64,000 nucleotides of DNA from Capronia americana (Eukaryota; Ascomycota; Eurotiomycetes; Chaetothyriales; Herpotrichiellaceae), in the NCBI GenBank assembly GCA_016110215.1, contig JADWQD010000011.1, positions 1,178,001 through 1,242,000 of the forward strand. The letters run 5' to 3'. The position numbers were made by a program, and so were the translations under genes. The stretch's first letter is position 1. Each line of letters begins with the position of its first letter. Shown one piece after another: positions 33,627 through 45,492 of the stretch. The notes beneath the pieces were generated by a model. It saw only the letters and a program-made list of their open reading frames with translations. It did not search any database and was not told the origin of the DNA.

Positions 33627-34644
33627 TTTCAACGTTCATGAGAGGACTTGTTCTGCAGAAACAGGACAGAGGCATGCGCGTGAAAAATTAAAGAACCAAA
33701 GGAGAACGTTGTCAGAGGGACAAAGGGGATGGATGTGGAAAGCCACATCGTCGAAAGCTGAGGGCCAACCTGTTTTGCTGCAATGCCAGTGTCGTTCACT
33801 TGTTGAACCGTGCCACCAATTTGCAGCTGGTCCCCCCACGTCACCATACCCTTCTGAAAAGAGCTTGAGATTCACATACTCCTACGAATATATAATGTGA
33901 GACTGGTCTAGTATCCCCTTTGCTTCGATCAACTCCGCAGTTATCATCTGTGAGTGGGAGGTGAGCGGTGTTTAAAAGCGGCGTGGGTCGGGTGAGGGTC
34001 GAGGTGCGCTCGGTGTTGATTTACCTCGCAAGGCTTGTCTTGTACTGCCAAGAGCTGCAGTCCGCAATCCTGGCTGCGCATGGGATACACTACCATGCAC
34101 GCGGGAAGAGACCAAGGGAAATGAATTCCATCGATCGCAATAATCTTACTCGTGCATTTCTGGATTCTAGATCCGAGATTCCATTCCCTGGCCATGTCTA
34201 TCCTGACAGTCATGCCCACCCACACTCAATATACTCTTTACTATACTTACTATGCTTGACTGTCACTTCTGTGGACTGCTGCTGCCACTCTCCTATACTC
34301 CCCTAGACATGACAATGTGTGTTTCTGGCTTGAGATTTAACCCGTGTGTGTGCAGAGAAGGAGACAGAGAGATCACTTCGTAATTTGATCATCAATACTT
34401 TATATGCATCATTGGGACACAACGCTGGACATGTTGGACGCCCTATCTCCAAAAGCCACGACATATGCAACATGTGCTCATCGTCTCATGGTCGACTCGT
34501 GTCATGACCTTTCAAGCGGCGGACAGACTTGTTATATGCATACCGGGATACAGAGCCCCGGGCTTTTTCTTATCCACATGAACATCGTTCATCCTCATAC
34601 GTAGCGACACCCATCCTCGACATTGTCTATAGCTTCGTCAAAAT
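33627..34644. other. Intergenic, tandem minus-strand genes
   Basis: Contains the mannosidase promoter and leader and the 3' flank of the b561-like gene. No conserved reading frame was found. Confidence 0.45.
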
Positions 34645-37213
34645 TCACGTAAACTCCACTGATGCCCCTGTCCTGCCTTCCTTGGCGAGCCTCGCCTGCG
34701 CCCGTTCTGCTCGCCGTCTCCTCCGGTTGTTGGCGTACTCTGTTGCTCCACTGGTTTCGGTTCCAGGTGAGGTGACGCCACTGCCCGCCGGATATCCTAG
34801 GTTACTAGCACTGCCGGGTATAGGCGGGGGAGGCGGAAGGGGGACCTGGTACATATGGCCCGTACCTGTCTGTACAGTGGTCGGTTCAGGCGGCGCAGAG
34901 TACGACACTGCTGGTGGTGGAACAGGCGCTTGAGGTGTATATCCCGCTGCATGCTGTTGGGCAGCAGCTTCATTCTGGGCAGCCTGCTCGGCCTCGAGCG
35001 CTTCCGTACGTCGCCACCGCCGATCCGCGCTGCTGGGCCCAGCTTCACTGTCGCTTGCACTGACGGTCGAGTCTCTTCTCTGTCGCCTCGCTGCGGCAGA
35101 CGCTTGCCGTTGTTTTCGTCGCTGTGAGGCGGCCTCTTCTTCGGTCAAGCGCCGTAATGTGACCCGCCCACCATCATTGTGCATGTTGATCTTCACGCTG
35201 ACGGGAGGCGACTCCATGCTGTCGGTATTATTGTTGCGGCTACTGTGACGTCGACGGTGGCTGCCGCCCGCGGCCGCAGCGCCGAGTGCTGCTCCTGCGA
35301 GGCCCGCTGCTGCTTCATCCTGGAGACGATGTCTGTGTCTTTGGCGGCCGGAGCCGGTCGTGTAGAGTTCGCTGCCTGAGGATTCGAGGTGAGGTGGTGG
35401 AATAGGAGGTATGCCTTCGGGCCCAGGCATGGTGCCTGGAACAGGCGGAGCTCCAGGGACCGGAGCAGCGGCGTATGGTTGACCTGGCTGAACAATGGGA
35501 GGATCTTGTCCCACTGGTCGAATCTGATGTCTTCCGGCAAGGGCACTTGCGGCGGCGGCACCCACTCCTGCGCCAGCTGCCGCGGGTATTGCCCCGCTCA
35601 TCCCATGTCCAGGCGGACTCAAGTCAGTTGACAGATCTGATGCTGTTTGACTGCCCGTTCTGCCATGGCGGGCTCGTCTTGGTGGGGTGACGCCGTCCCC
35701 TGTGTATCGGTGCCGTGAGTTCATCCGGGCGACTCTCTCCTGTTCTATTCTCTCTCTCCTCAACTGTTCTGCACGAAGCTCCTCTTTTCGCTGTCTGCGA
35801 TTCTTGAACAGTTGTCGAACTGCAAACACCGCACCCCCAGTGGCCACGGCGTCTCTGAAGGTGTGCGACCTTCTATCTCGGCGAGATGGAGATCCAGACA
35901 CAAAAGAGTCAAAAGACGAGGACGACAATGAATGTCTCCGGTTGGCTGACCCCGGTGTCATTGGCGGTTGAGCAAGAGGATGTGTCGGTCTGCCATAGCC
36001 TGGGCTTCCTCCAGCACCGGGCGTGACGGGACGAACTGGAGGGGGTCTGCCTTCCTCGATACGCGACATAGAATCTGAAGTGACTGACTGATTGCCACCA
36101 AGCGGTGGTCTGTACGGGCCAACATCGGAATCGTCGTCGCGTCCCCGATCAAAGATTTTTTTCACCGCGGCGACTGCTCCGCCTATCGCTGCAACCTGTA
36201 GTAAGCGGTGTCCGATGCCGTGGTGTGATCGGTCAGACATCTTTTCGTCGTCGAAGGATGATCCGCTCCCGGTCACTTCGGTTCCTGCTCCATCGGCCTG
36301 TACCCTGCCAGGCGAGTGACCTCTCCTCGACGATCTTCTCCTCCACAACGCTGCGAGACCTGCGCCTGCTGCCCCGGCAGCCGCCAGTTTCCCAATACCC
36401 GTGTGCCGGTGGTCATCTCTCTGCTCGACGACTTCGTCGCTGTAGTAACTGCCGCCATCGTTGCCATACCGAGCTCTTCGTCTTTCCGACAACCATTGCA
36501 GGATGAAATATAGGACAAGCAGGAAGAATCCCCAAAGAGAGTAGAGCACAAAAAGGAATTGCGGCGAACCATAGAGCGTTAACCCTAGCGCAACCTGAGT
36601 GATCCCGAGCAAAGCAATAGCTCGACCAAGCCAGTGATGCAGCATAGCGGTCAGGGGAATATGCAGCCGCCGTCTTCCTTTTTCTCTTCGGTGCACCATG
36701 CACCCTCCGATAATCTGCACCCATATCAGGACGTAAATTGCGACTCCGATACCATGATGGGGATTCGTGAGGCTTCTGTTGGGACCAACGGCCTGAAAGC
36801 CAAGGATGATAATGACCGTGCTCAGAAGGAGGGTCAGGATCTGGAGCCAGATGTGCAGCCGTAGTGCCAGTCGGGGATTTCGACCGTAGAATCGCATGAG
36901 GAAGATGGCGAGTGGGACGATCCCGAGGAATGTGATGGCTGCGATGATACCGTGCGCTTCAACTAGCCCGTGGTAGCCGGTCAAGGTGAAGAATCTGTTT
37001 CCCATTCCTGTTCGGAGGGTCAGTCTGTTGCATCGCTTCAGATGCCTCTGCGCGCTTCTTACCGTTGTACCTCATTGTCGCAAAGTTCAAGCCGACCAGC
37101 GGCGGCAAGAGGAAGTCGTCTCTCCCTGCATCCCAGGTTCCATCGCCGACATGCATTGTGTTCGAGTCGTAGGTGCTGCTCCCCGGCGGAGCGAGCTGCG
37201 GTGAGGGCGACAT
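34645..37213 (-). CDS. Cytochrome b561-like membrane protein with long disordered tail
   Basis: Two exons (37213-37063 and 37007-34645) around a 55-bp intron encode 837 residues. The join reads MRYN|GMGNRF. The first ~65 residues look lumenal (FLLPPLVGLNFATMRYNGMG). Then come about five to six membrane spans with the paired His residues of the cytochrome b561/ferric-reductase fold: GYHGLVEAHG, LHIWLQ, NPHHGIG and MLHHWLGR. After residue ~230 there is a ~600-residue hydrophilic tail rich in R, S, P and G. The tail is broken by short Gly/Ala hydrophobic patches (AAGAAGAGLAALWRRR, IGGAVAAVKKIF, GGAVFAVRQLF, AGAGVGAAAASALAG, AAAGLAGAALGAAA). Such proteins are widespread in filamentous fungi and are thought to move electrons across a membrane; the tail's role is unknown. 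It is head-to-head with cystinosin. Confidence 0.9.
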
Positions 37214-37809
37214 GGTCGTGGGAGGCTATGCTCCAGAGATCAAGGCGTCCGGACCATCCACAGCACGATATCGCTGTTCTCGCGCCGAAATTGATTGGGT
37301 GGAGGTAGAAGCACTGTCGCTGGTTGTCGGTGAACTGAGCTCCAAGTGACTTTTTGTTTACTTCCAGCTCAGAAGCGGGGCAAGGTCGCGGTGAAAAAGC
37401 CTTCAAGTTGAGTCAACGATTTCAAGGTTCACTCGGTAACTGGCAAGTGCGCATATCGTGCAAAGTATTATTGTTCTGTCAATGCCATTGTGTCCAGACC
37501 GGCCGGACTCAAACTGAGCGGCACTTGGTTGTCGCTACTGCAAGTGATCGCTCGTCGACAGTTGTTGGGGGCAACCCGGTTGGTGGAGAAATCCTGTTCG
37601 GCTGGCAGTGCCACACACCCTCTGCTGCGCTGTCTGTAGCCTATCACGTTGCACGCTTGCTTGGAACGGATGCCCAGGTCGCCTCATCGCTTGGGCCGCA
37701 ATAGCGCAGTTTCTCATGGATAAGTAATCCGCGAAGAAGACTGCCACCATCCATCGAGTCGCCGTCGAGGTCGCATCTCGAAGCCGTAGTGTGCGTGTCC
37801 CCCACAACA
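37214..37809. promoter_or_regulatory. Shared divergent promoter region (b561-like / cystinosin)
   Basis: The 596 bases between divergent start codons must contain both promoters. No particular site could be assigned. Confidence 0.5.
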
Positions 37810-38836
37810 ATGACGATTGACGACGAGCAGCGGGTTCACTTCGTAAGAGCGGTTTCCAGGTGATCTTCTCTGTCCAACGCAGTTGGGCGATGACGGCGCA
37901 AACACTAACAGATTAAACCAGGCTTCTGGGATGGATATAGTGAGTCCGCAACGTCCACAGGCGACCCGGCGCTGATGTTAACGCAGCACATTATCATGGA
38001 GTGCTTCTTTCTACCCTCAACCGCGGTTGAACTGGAAGCGCCGCTCAACCCAAGGGCTGGCCATCGACTTCCCGCTGCTCAACGTTCTAGGATTTGTATG
38101 CTATAGCATCTCGACATGTTGTTTTTGGTTTTCACCAACTATCCGACGGCAATATGCAGCAAGGCACCCGGCCTCGCCGGAGCCCACAGTCCAACTCAAC
38201 GACGTGGCTTTCGGCGTTCACGCCGTCATCCTGGTCTCCGTGACGTACTCACAGTTCTTCTTTCGGCTATGGGGATTTCCCGTTTCATCTCGTCAGCGGG
38301 CCAGTCGGCCGGTCTTGGGGATTCTGTGGGGGAGTATTGCGGGTGTTGCGGCTATCACAGTCCTGGTGGTGTTTCGCTCGGGCTGGAAGGACCAGGATCC
38401 GCTCGACTGGGCCTGGATTGATGTGGTGAGATTGTCATATTCCCAACACTCGGAGTTTGGTTGTTGTGCTGACCGGTGGATGTCGCAGTTGTACACATTG
38501 GGTTTTGTCAAACTCATTGCTACGTTCGTCAAGTACATCCCGCAAGCCTTCTTCAATTACAAGCGCAAATCGACCGAGGGCTGGAGCATCTGGCAGATCA
38601 TGTTCGATCTTACGGGAGGCGTGCTCTCTGTTGCACAACTCGTCCTGGATGCAAGTTTTGGTGGTGATTGGAGTGGGATCACCGGCAACCCGCTTAAACT
38701 GGGTCTCGCAAACATCAGCATGGCTTTTGATGTGGTTTTCATCACTCAACACTTTATCCTCTACCGTGGCCAGGACGACCCCTCGGCCATTCCAGACGAT
38801 GAGGACGACTCCCAGAGGCCGTTGCTCAATCAATGA
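37810..38836 (+). CDS. ERS1: Cystinosin homologue (PQ-loop cystine transporter)
   Basis: Four exons (37810-37859, 37922-37939, 37987-38425, 38489-38836) encode 284 residues. The first join reads FVRAVSR|LLGWIYTLSWSASFYPQ and the second exon is only 18 bases. This restores the first PQ-loop motif (SFYPQPRLNWKRRSTQG) that a simple ORF misses. The second PQ motif is VKYIPQAFFNYKRKSTEGWSI, followed by DLTGGVLSVAQL. Seven hydrophobic spans can be counted. Homologues (human CTNS, yeast Ers1) export cystine from the lysosome or vacuole with protons. Intron 3 (63 bp) is a multiple of three without a stop, so retention would add 21 residues (starting VRLSYSQ) after WIDV; the family alignment favours removal. 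The C-terminus is acidic and ends in RPLLNQ, a possible dileucine sorting signal. Confidence 0.95.
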
Positions 38837-40744
38837 CAGCGCAACATGTATGTCTTGCATGACATTTGGAAATGGCGACACATCATTTTCAGGTCGGTTT
38901 CCATATCGATGATTTATGGAAGGGGGATATGAATGCTCATTCGGCTGCGGCGCCAACCTTTTTTCTTATCCCAATTTGAGTGCAATAGTGTCTCTCCTTC
39001 TTTTGCAAGACTCGATGCCAGATGTGGAATATGCGGCTTGGGGTCATTGCGAAAAGGATCCATGGCTTCTCGCTAAATGACGCCTTCAGCCCCGTCAAGC
39101 GGATTGCCATGCGACCGTTGACGGCGTGTCCCCGGACGGGCTGGGTGTGGAAATTGAAAATTCGAGGCTTTGCAGCATGGTATCAGAACGGTGTCCGGAT
39201 TGTTCAGCGCTGGTCAAAGTGGCGGGCCGCCAGACGGTGGCATTAGACATGTATAGATCTGGGGCAGGAGTAGGCTGTGATTGTGCTGTTGCAGTCTTCG
39301 GGTTCGAGGAAGCAGAGCACGGAGATGGAGGCAGAAGAATCCTGCCAAGCCCATGCCGGTATTAGAGGGGGCCGATCGCCTTGAATAGACGTACCACAGC
39401 ATGCTTGCTCTTGATATAGGATTTCTGGGGCCGCGTCTAGACGAATCCATTTGGGCGACGGCGGGCGAGGCTGCACGCTACGTTTCATAAGCCGAAATAG
39501 TCGGTCGTAGCCGACGTCGTCGGCGGTCTTGTCTCCGTGCCCTCGATGCCCAAAATGACTTTGTGATGACGGATCTATCGAAAAGTTATTTCAGCTCAGC
39601 GCATGCAACGGCGAGACGCAGATAGAAGATGACAAGATCGGTACGGGGAGACGCGGCCTCCGTCGCATCGCTTCCATCTTTAGGAAGCTGCATCCCTGCG
39701 CTTGCTCGCAGCTTTCCGACGGAGGCATCATTTGTGGCCAATGCGAAAGTCAAAGGAGGTTTTGAGTTTGCATCGGACGCACTTGGGCGTGGTCGACGGA
39801 ACGAATTCGCCCAGCGGAAGCGAGGCCGTGTTGGACGAGCGACGATTTCTTTGGTTGTCAAAAGCACTTCTGGCTGGCCGCTCGCCCATTCACATCCAAC
39901 CTCCAGGCGCGGCTTGACTAATGGGGAACTGAGGGTTCGCATGCACGACCCAGGGCATCAAGCAAGCTAGCGACGGCGGGCCGCACACTTCCCTTGAGGC
40001 TCTTCGTCGCTGTGGCTTGGCTCGAAGCAACGTCGAGGCGACGAGGACTGAGCTGTGACTGAGGACGGCGGTACGGAATAAGGGCGTGGTGAAGACTAAA
40101 TAACTGCATCCTGCGATTGACTACATGGTGCATCACCCCAAGTGCCATGGACTTCCACCTGCTCCCAGCGCAATTCGCGAGTGTGTAGGAGCGCTAGATT
40201 AGCTGGCTGTAGTCTTGTGGTCTGCACGTCTGTTTAGGCCTCAGGCATGTCTTCTGGTCCGCCAAACTGCCGAACACGAAGGCGAGCAGTCTCACGATAT
40301 CCATCCCATCTCGATGCATTCCTCGTCCAGCGATACGAAGCGGCGGTTCTGCACTGAACAGGGAAAACCAGGTGTTGCTAGCTGGGCCAGTGAGGCGGGC
40401 CTGCTCTGCCCACCCACTAGTCAGTCCACGCATGTTCGAGCTGGTTGCTTATCTTCGATCGCTCTTCGGACTGCGTCAGTTATTCTTGTCTGGTCGCCAG
40501 CAGAACAAAGGATGTCTAGGTCTTAGGCGTCAGAAAGGCCGCCTTACACTTGCCATGCCCCAATAGGAGCCCCGGTGCCCCCGATGCCCCCTGTGCCTCC
40601 ACCCTTCCCGCGTCTCTCGCCTATCATCTTCCAGCACCCGCTCGTTACCGATCGCCCGAGGAGCCTCAGCTTAACATAGCAGGGCCGCCGGGTGGTTTTG
40701 CTGGGCAACTCGCAGGCTAAGGTAACTTAGCTCAGCACGCCGCC
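38837..40744. other. Intergenic, no gene seen
   Basis: No conserved reading frame was found on either strand. Overlapping frames around 39.6-39.95 kb occur on both strands and lack family features. Confidence 0.4.
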
Positions 40745-41554
40745 ATGCCTCCCACAGCCGCATTCTCGCATCCAGACTCACCAGGTCACCTAGTACAAAT
40801 CCAACCACGAGACCTCGTCGACAACGCAGCATCGATAGCCAAGCACCGCAACGAAGCATCTCAAAACTTCCCTCTCCAACCTTCCTCCCGTCCATTCCTT
40901 GGGTGCATCCCTTGAGCCTCTTCCTCTTCGCAACGGACTTAGCACCACCTGATCCCGGGAAGCCGCGGGGCTGTGCTCCTCCTCTAAGCCTCAAGGCTCC
41001 AATATTTTGTGAATTCGCTCCGCATCCCTTCACCTACCAGGAGGTGATGCTCCTGGGCGACTCGTCAGACCTCGCTCAGACGGCCAGCCTCGCAAGACGA
41101 CCTCTTCAACCTCGCCACACCCCTCGACGACGTCTCGCTCTTCTGCCTACACCCACCATCCGTCGCGGCGCTCAAATTTGACGCTGTTCGAGTCGTTCCG
41201 TCGTCAGGCCAGCCAGCCCAGCCAGAGCGTCCAAGGGTTCAGAGCCTCCCGAGCGACGAGCCTCATCCGCGGCTGCAGAGCCCCTCACTCGTGCTACCGA
41301 GTCGCTCCCACACAAACCCAATTTCACCGGTACGTGCGCGTCTTACCCCCCCTCTCCTCTCTGTCAAACCTCTTGGGCCAATGACCCCTCCAAACCTTGT
41401 ATCTTCCATTTTCTGGCTCAGCGGTCGCCGCTCCCTTCCCCAAATGCGAGGGTGTGCAGATCGCCCGTCCCAGCTGAGGACGGTCTGGAACTCCATAGCC
41501 CTCACGGCCAGGCCCTGTCGCGTAGAGTTTCGTGTCCAGCCCGCTTTTGCATGA
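40745..41554 (+). CDS. Possible unannotated exons upstream of the zinc-finger gene
   Basis: An ATG in good context (GCCGCCATG) opens a 56-residue frame starting MPPTAAFSHPDSPGHLVQI and continuing QPRDLVDNAASIAKHRNEAS, which reads like ordinary coding sequence. A second open stretch (about 41048-41554) reads DDLFNLATPLDDVSLFCLHP and PPSVAALKFDAVRVVPSSG. A donor at 40903 and an acceptor at 41079 would join them in frame, but no good branch site is visible. A further GTACGT donor occurs at 41330. This could be a small gene or 5' exons of the zinc-finger gene that follows. No family is recognised. Confidence 0.25.
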
Positions 41555-41827
41555 TCACTGAATCCTATGTTCGCAAGTGCTGTTATTTGATGTCATTCGA
41601 TCCTACGAGTCTTCCCTTAATCTCGCTCTCTGGCAATTGGAAGTGCTTGCGCTGACATGTCTCGCCGAACAGAACGGGACTCGGAAGATCTCGATTGCGG
41701 AGGACGACTGTCTTGCTAAACGACGCTTCCACAAACGTCAAGGGCTAGCCATAGTCCTCCAGGGTGCCACCGACCCTGTTTCGTCAAGCCGTTGGACGAT
41801 TGGCCATGTGATTCCTTCGGTTCACCC

Positions 41828-43631
41828 ATGTCCCATCAGGAATCGTTCATCGACTTTGATAGAGACATTCTCAACCGGACTCCACCACTTGAGGCCGTAA
41901 AGCCGAGTTTGGAGCCGCACGACAGTCCCGCGCCTCTTGTCCCCCTCGACACTTCTTCCGACTCGTCGGACGTGGACGACACGGACGGTGTAGGGTCATC
42001 CAGGAAGAAGAAGCGGAAGGGTCGAACAAACCCAACCTTTGCCGACGGCGTACTGATTCGTTCCCTAGATCCTAGCCAACAAGAATTAGCCAACTACGTT
42101 GAGAGGCACGCGTTAGAATCGGCAAGCCAGTCGGAGGTGGAAGAGGAGGACAATGATGCCGGCCGACGACAGCAGATGAGCAGGTCGAGCGAAGTGGTCC
42201 AGTCTCGGGCAACGCAGAGTGCAGCCAGACGCCGGGAGATTGTCATCTCTCACAATCCCGACAAGGAAGATGACTGGCCCATGATCGATACTCCGGCCGA
42301 TGCCGCTGACTCGAGATATCCGCGCTCGCCACCGAATGCCTCTGTTGAGCACGGCCAACCTCGCCATGAAGAAGAAGACCAAGCTTCAAGTCCCGCTCTG
42401 CGGGAAGACCCTCCGAAGAGGCAGTTCGACACTCGTCCACCTCCCTTGAACGAGAGATTGGGTCTGAAGCTGAAGCCGAGCCGTGGACCTGCTGAGGACG
42501 ACGAGGACTCGATCATCAAGTCACCTGCTCTTGCGAAATTCGCCATTGCACGCGATGATGCACCTCCGGACTTTATCCTCCCTGCGTTGCAGAAGAAGTC
42601 GCCACCCCGGTCCACGCCGGCAGGTCTACTCGATCTGAAGCACAACCTCCCAAGTATCAAGACCGCCATAGGTGATCTTCCGGACTCGAGCTTCTCTAAA
42701 TTTGCTAGCATGTCTCCCATGGGCCGTCCATCTCCGATTCACTTGGCACAATATGCATCGCCCGCATCTTATTCAGCTCTATCACCTCGGGCGCCGATGG
42801 GTCCTCCCTCACATCTCGAATGGAGAGCGACAACCCGGGACTCGAACGCATCGACATCTTCGAGCTACGCTAGCTCCTCAGCCACGGGGTCCACACCGGC
42901 CTCGTCGATGACAGTGCCATCTCCAGCTCCCTCGTACTCGTCGCCCTCGTATCCGTCGCCTTCACACCCATCACCCCGGCACCCGTCACCCCCGGACCCT
43001 TCGCTCTCGCTCCCGCAGCCTTCACAACCGTCGCCCTTGCCAGCTGTGCCAGAAGAGGACACCGAGACGATCCGGCACGATCCTTTCGACGAGAGCGAAT
43101 CGAGGATCAAGCCCGAATCACAGTCCGAGCCGGCCCCTGGTGACGGCTTTCCTGCCGACGCCTCTCCTGTAGGACGTTACATCGGGGGTGCTTACATCTG
43201 CATGTATCATGGTTGTACCGCATCACCCTTCCAGACTCAATATCTGTTGAACAGTCACATGAACGTCCATTCCAACTCACGCACCCACTTTTGTTCTGTG
43301 AAAGGCTGCCCTCGTGGCCCCGGTGGTCAAGGCTTCAAGCGGAAGAACGAGATGATCAGGTGTGCATTTTGATCTTTAATAAATCCTCCTATGCTGCGGC
43401 CGACTGCTAACTTGCTCCGTTCTTAGACATGGTTTAGTCCACAAATCTCCAGGATACATATGTCCGTTTTGTCCCGATCAAGAACACCGATATCCTCGAC
43501 CAGATAATCTACAACGGCATGTGCGGCAGCATCACGTGGACAAAGACCGAGACGATCCTGTCCTCCGCGACGTCCTCGATCAGCGCATTGAGGGAGGAAC
43601 TCGTGGCGGAAGACGGCGGATGCGGTTATGA
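41828..43631 (+). CDS. C2H2 zinc-finger protein, probable transcription factor
   Basis: Two exons (41828-43359 and 43427-43631) around a 67-bp intron with a TGCTAAC branch site encode 578 residues. The first ~440 residues are hydrophilic and Ser/Pro/Asp-rich, with a KKKRKGR basic cluster (possible nuclear signal) near residue 60 and a run of PSxPSP-like repeats around 370-410. Three C2H2 fingers are at the C-terminus: CMYHGC...HMNVH, CSVKGC...HGLVH and CPFC...HVRQHH. The intron falls inside the second finger, at R|HGLVH, so splicing is required for a complete finger. DNA binding in the nucleus is expected from the fingers; the target is unknown. The start is the first in-frame ATG (MSHQESFIDFDRDIL), but the frame is open upstream and further 5' exons are possible. 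Confidence 0.88.
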
Positions 43632-45049
43632 CCATTGTGGAAGATTTGGCCGACATGGGCGTTGGAACCACAAACGACCTGCCCGCCAACCCGGTCACGG
43701 CGCCCGACTCGACCATTCCGCAATTGCGTGCCTGACCGAAGTCCAGTCTCTGTACAGCACACTCGCTTTCGTTTCGCTCCATTTCCCAAGAACTTGGTTT
43801 TTTCTTTTCCCGTCAGATCCGGCATTTTTGGGGACTGGGTAAAAAAGGTGTCTTAAGCTCGGGCTTGTCCTATCGTACACACGCCGCACGCCACGGTTCG
43901 AATCTTACGAGACGTTGCAGTCTCGGTAAGAAATGTGTCTCCAGTGACGGCCGGCCATCCTTTCCTGTTGTGTGGCATCGACCACTTCAACTCGGATGCC
44001 GGAAGTGCCAATGGCATGCGTGAGATGACGACAGCAGAGGGAGTCCACATATACATCCTGTGCCTGGTGCTTAGCTCCTGGGGGCCAGAAGCCGGCGTTC
44101 AGAGGGCCTCTATATTGAGCGGTTCACGACATTTACGATTCTTACGATTACAGACATGCACGGCCACGTTTCATTCTTCTGGATGGTTGGATGGTTGGTG
44201 GAAGGACAGGATGGGCCATGACCAAATCTTTTCCTTTCTATTCGCACATATTATGGAAGCTGAAGAGGAAGATGGGACTAGGCTTTAAGAAGACGAACTC
44301 TTGCGGCGCAGAACGACAGAGTCAGCCGGGAGGTTAACGGTGAATTTCTCGAGCGAGCCATCAATCAATCTGGCAATCAATCAGTCATTTGGATGGGGAC
44401 CGTTGGCGGAGAGCGCAATTTCAACCTGATGCTCTTGCCCACGCGCTCGCTCTTACTCACTCTGTCATTACATTGGTCGCAGGCGCGAGCAAGCGATGCG
44501 TCCAGAGTAGAGCAGAGTAGACTCAGGGTCGTATACCATCGACCGCTCCCGCTCGGTGCGTGCCCACGTGCCTCCTGCCTGCCTTGCCTACTATTCTTAC
44601 TGCACATGCTCAAAACAACCGCGCCCGCGGCAATCGTCGACATGGACATATTCCACAGATAGGGGGTGAATACAGCACATAGGACCCGGGCAGGAACCAT
44701 GGCAATGCCCTCCGACCCGTCTCGGTATTGATATACTAGATGATTAAGCGCTGTCCAACCGGTGCAGTCCAGTCCAGTCCAGTCCAGTCTCGTCTCCATC
44801 CGTGACTCTTCCGTATGTAGTCTATAGTTTGCAAGAGAGAGCCACCTATCCATCCATCCATCCATCCATGACCTCCATAGCTACAGCTCCCAGCTGCCAG
44901 CTACGTACATCGGCGGGCTAGAGTAAGTTAAGTCAAGTCAAGTAGAGTGGTACGGTACTATACTGTAATGTAGTACTGTATTAGATCCGAAGATCCCTCT
45001 TTCTCATCGACTCATCGACTCATCCACTCCATAAGGTAAGGTAAGGTAC

Positions 45050-45080
<31 letters not shown>

Positions 45081-45492
45081 TGTATGTGTCCGCTCAGATA
45101 CTATCTACATGTCTCTCTTATTTATCTGGATGGCAGACTGGCCTGGCCTGGCGTGGCCGGGTCTCACTCTTACATTCGTTTCGCTGCCACCCTTTCCATT
45201 GCCTGTGCTTGTCACCGTGCTTGTGCTTGCAGCCAGTTATGTCACGAGAAGGCAGGTGGAGGACAAGCATTGATGATAATAGTACAAGGAATCTTAATAG
45301 GCAAGTACCTAGCTAGTTAAAGAGTCATGATATTCCATATCATGAGCAGCGATTCTCGCAAGGAGGCAATGTGCAAGTTACGAATTATCGTTGTCGACGC
45401 TACGTATCGGCTAGGGCGACGGCATCGGCGATCCTTTATTCTTTGACCTTTGAATTGTCGCCTGCTGTATCAGGGTACGGTCGGTCGGTTAC
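43632..45492. other. Convergent intergenic region with microsatellites
   Basis: No gene was seen. It contains (CAGTC)n (about 44765-44790), (ATCC)n (about 44848-44869) and (TATG)n (45051-45087) tracts. A GGTTCGAATC word at about 43907 resembles a tRNA T-loop but has no tRNA fold around it. Confidence 0.45.
45051..45087. repeat. (TATG)n microsatellite
   Basis: About nine perfect units in a row, outside any gene. It produces three overlapping Met-Tyr-Val-Cys frames that are not genes. Confidence 0.95.

Noticed and set aside
43895..43920. tRNA T-loop-like word GGTTCGAATC
   Set aside because: The flanking bases do not form a T-stem and no A-box or acceptor stem is present at the right distance.
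45052..45320. Three overlapping plus-strand frames beginning MYVCMYVC
   Set aside because: They are produced by the (TATG)n microsatellite and have no conserved sequence beyond it.
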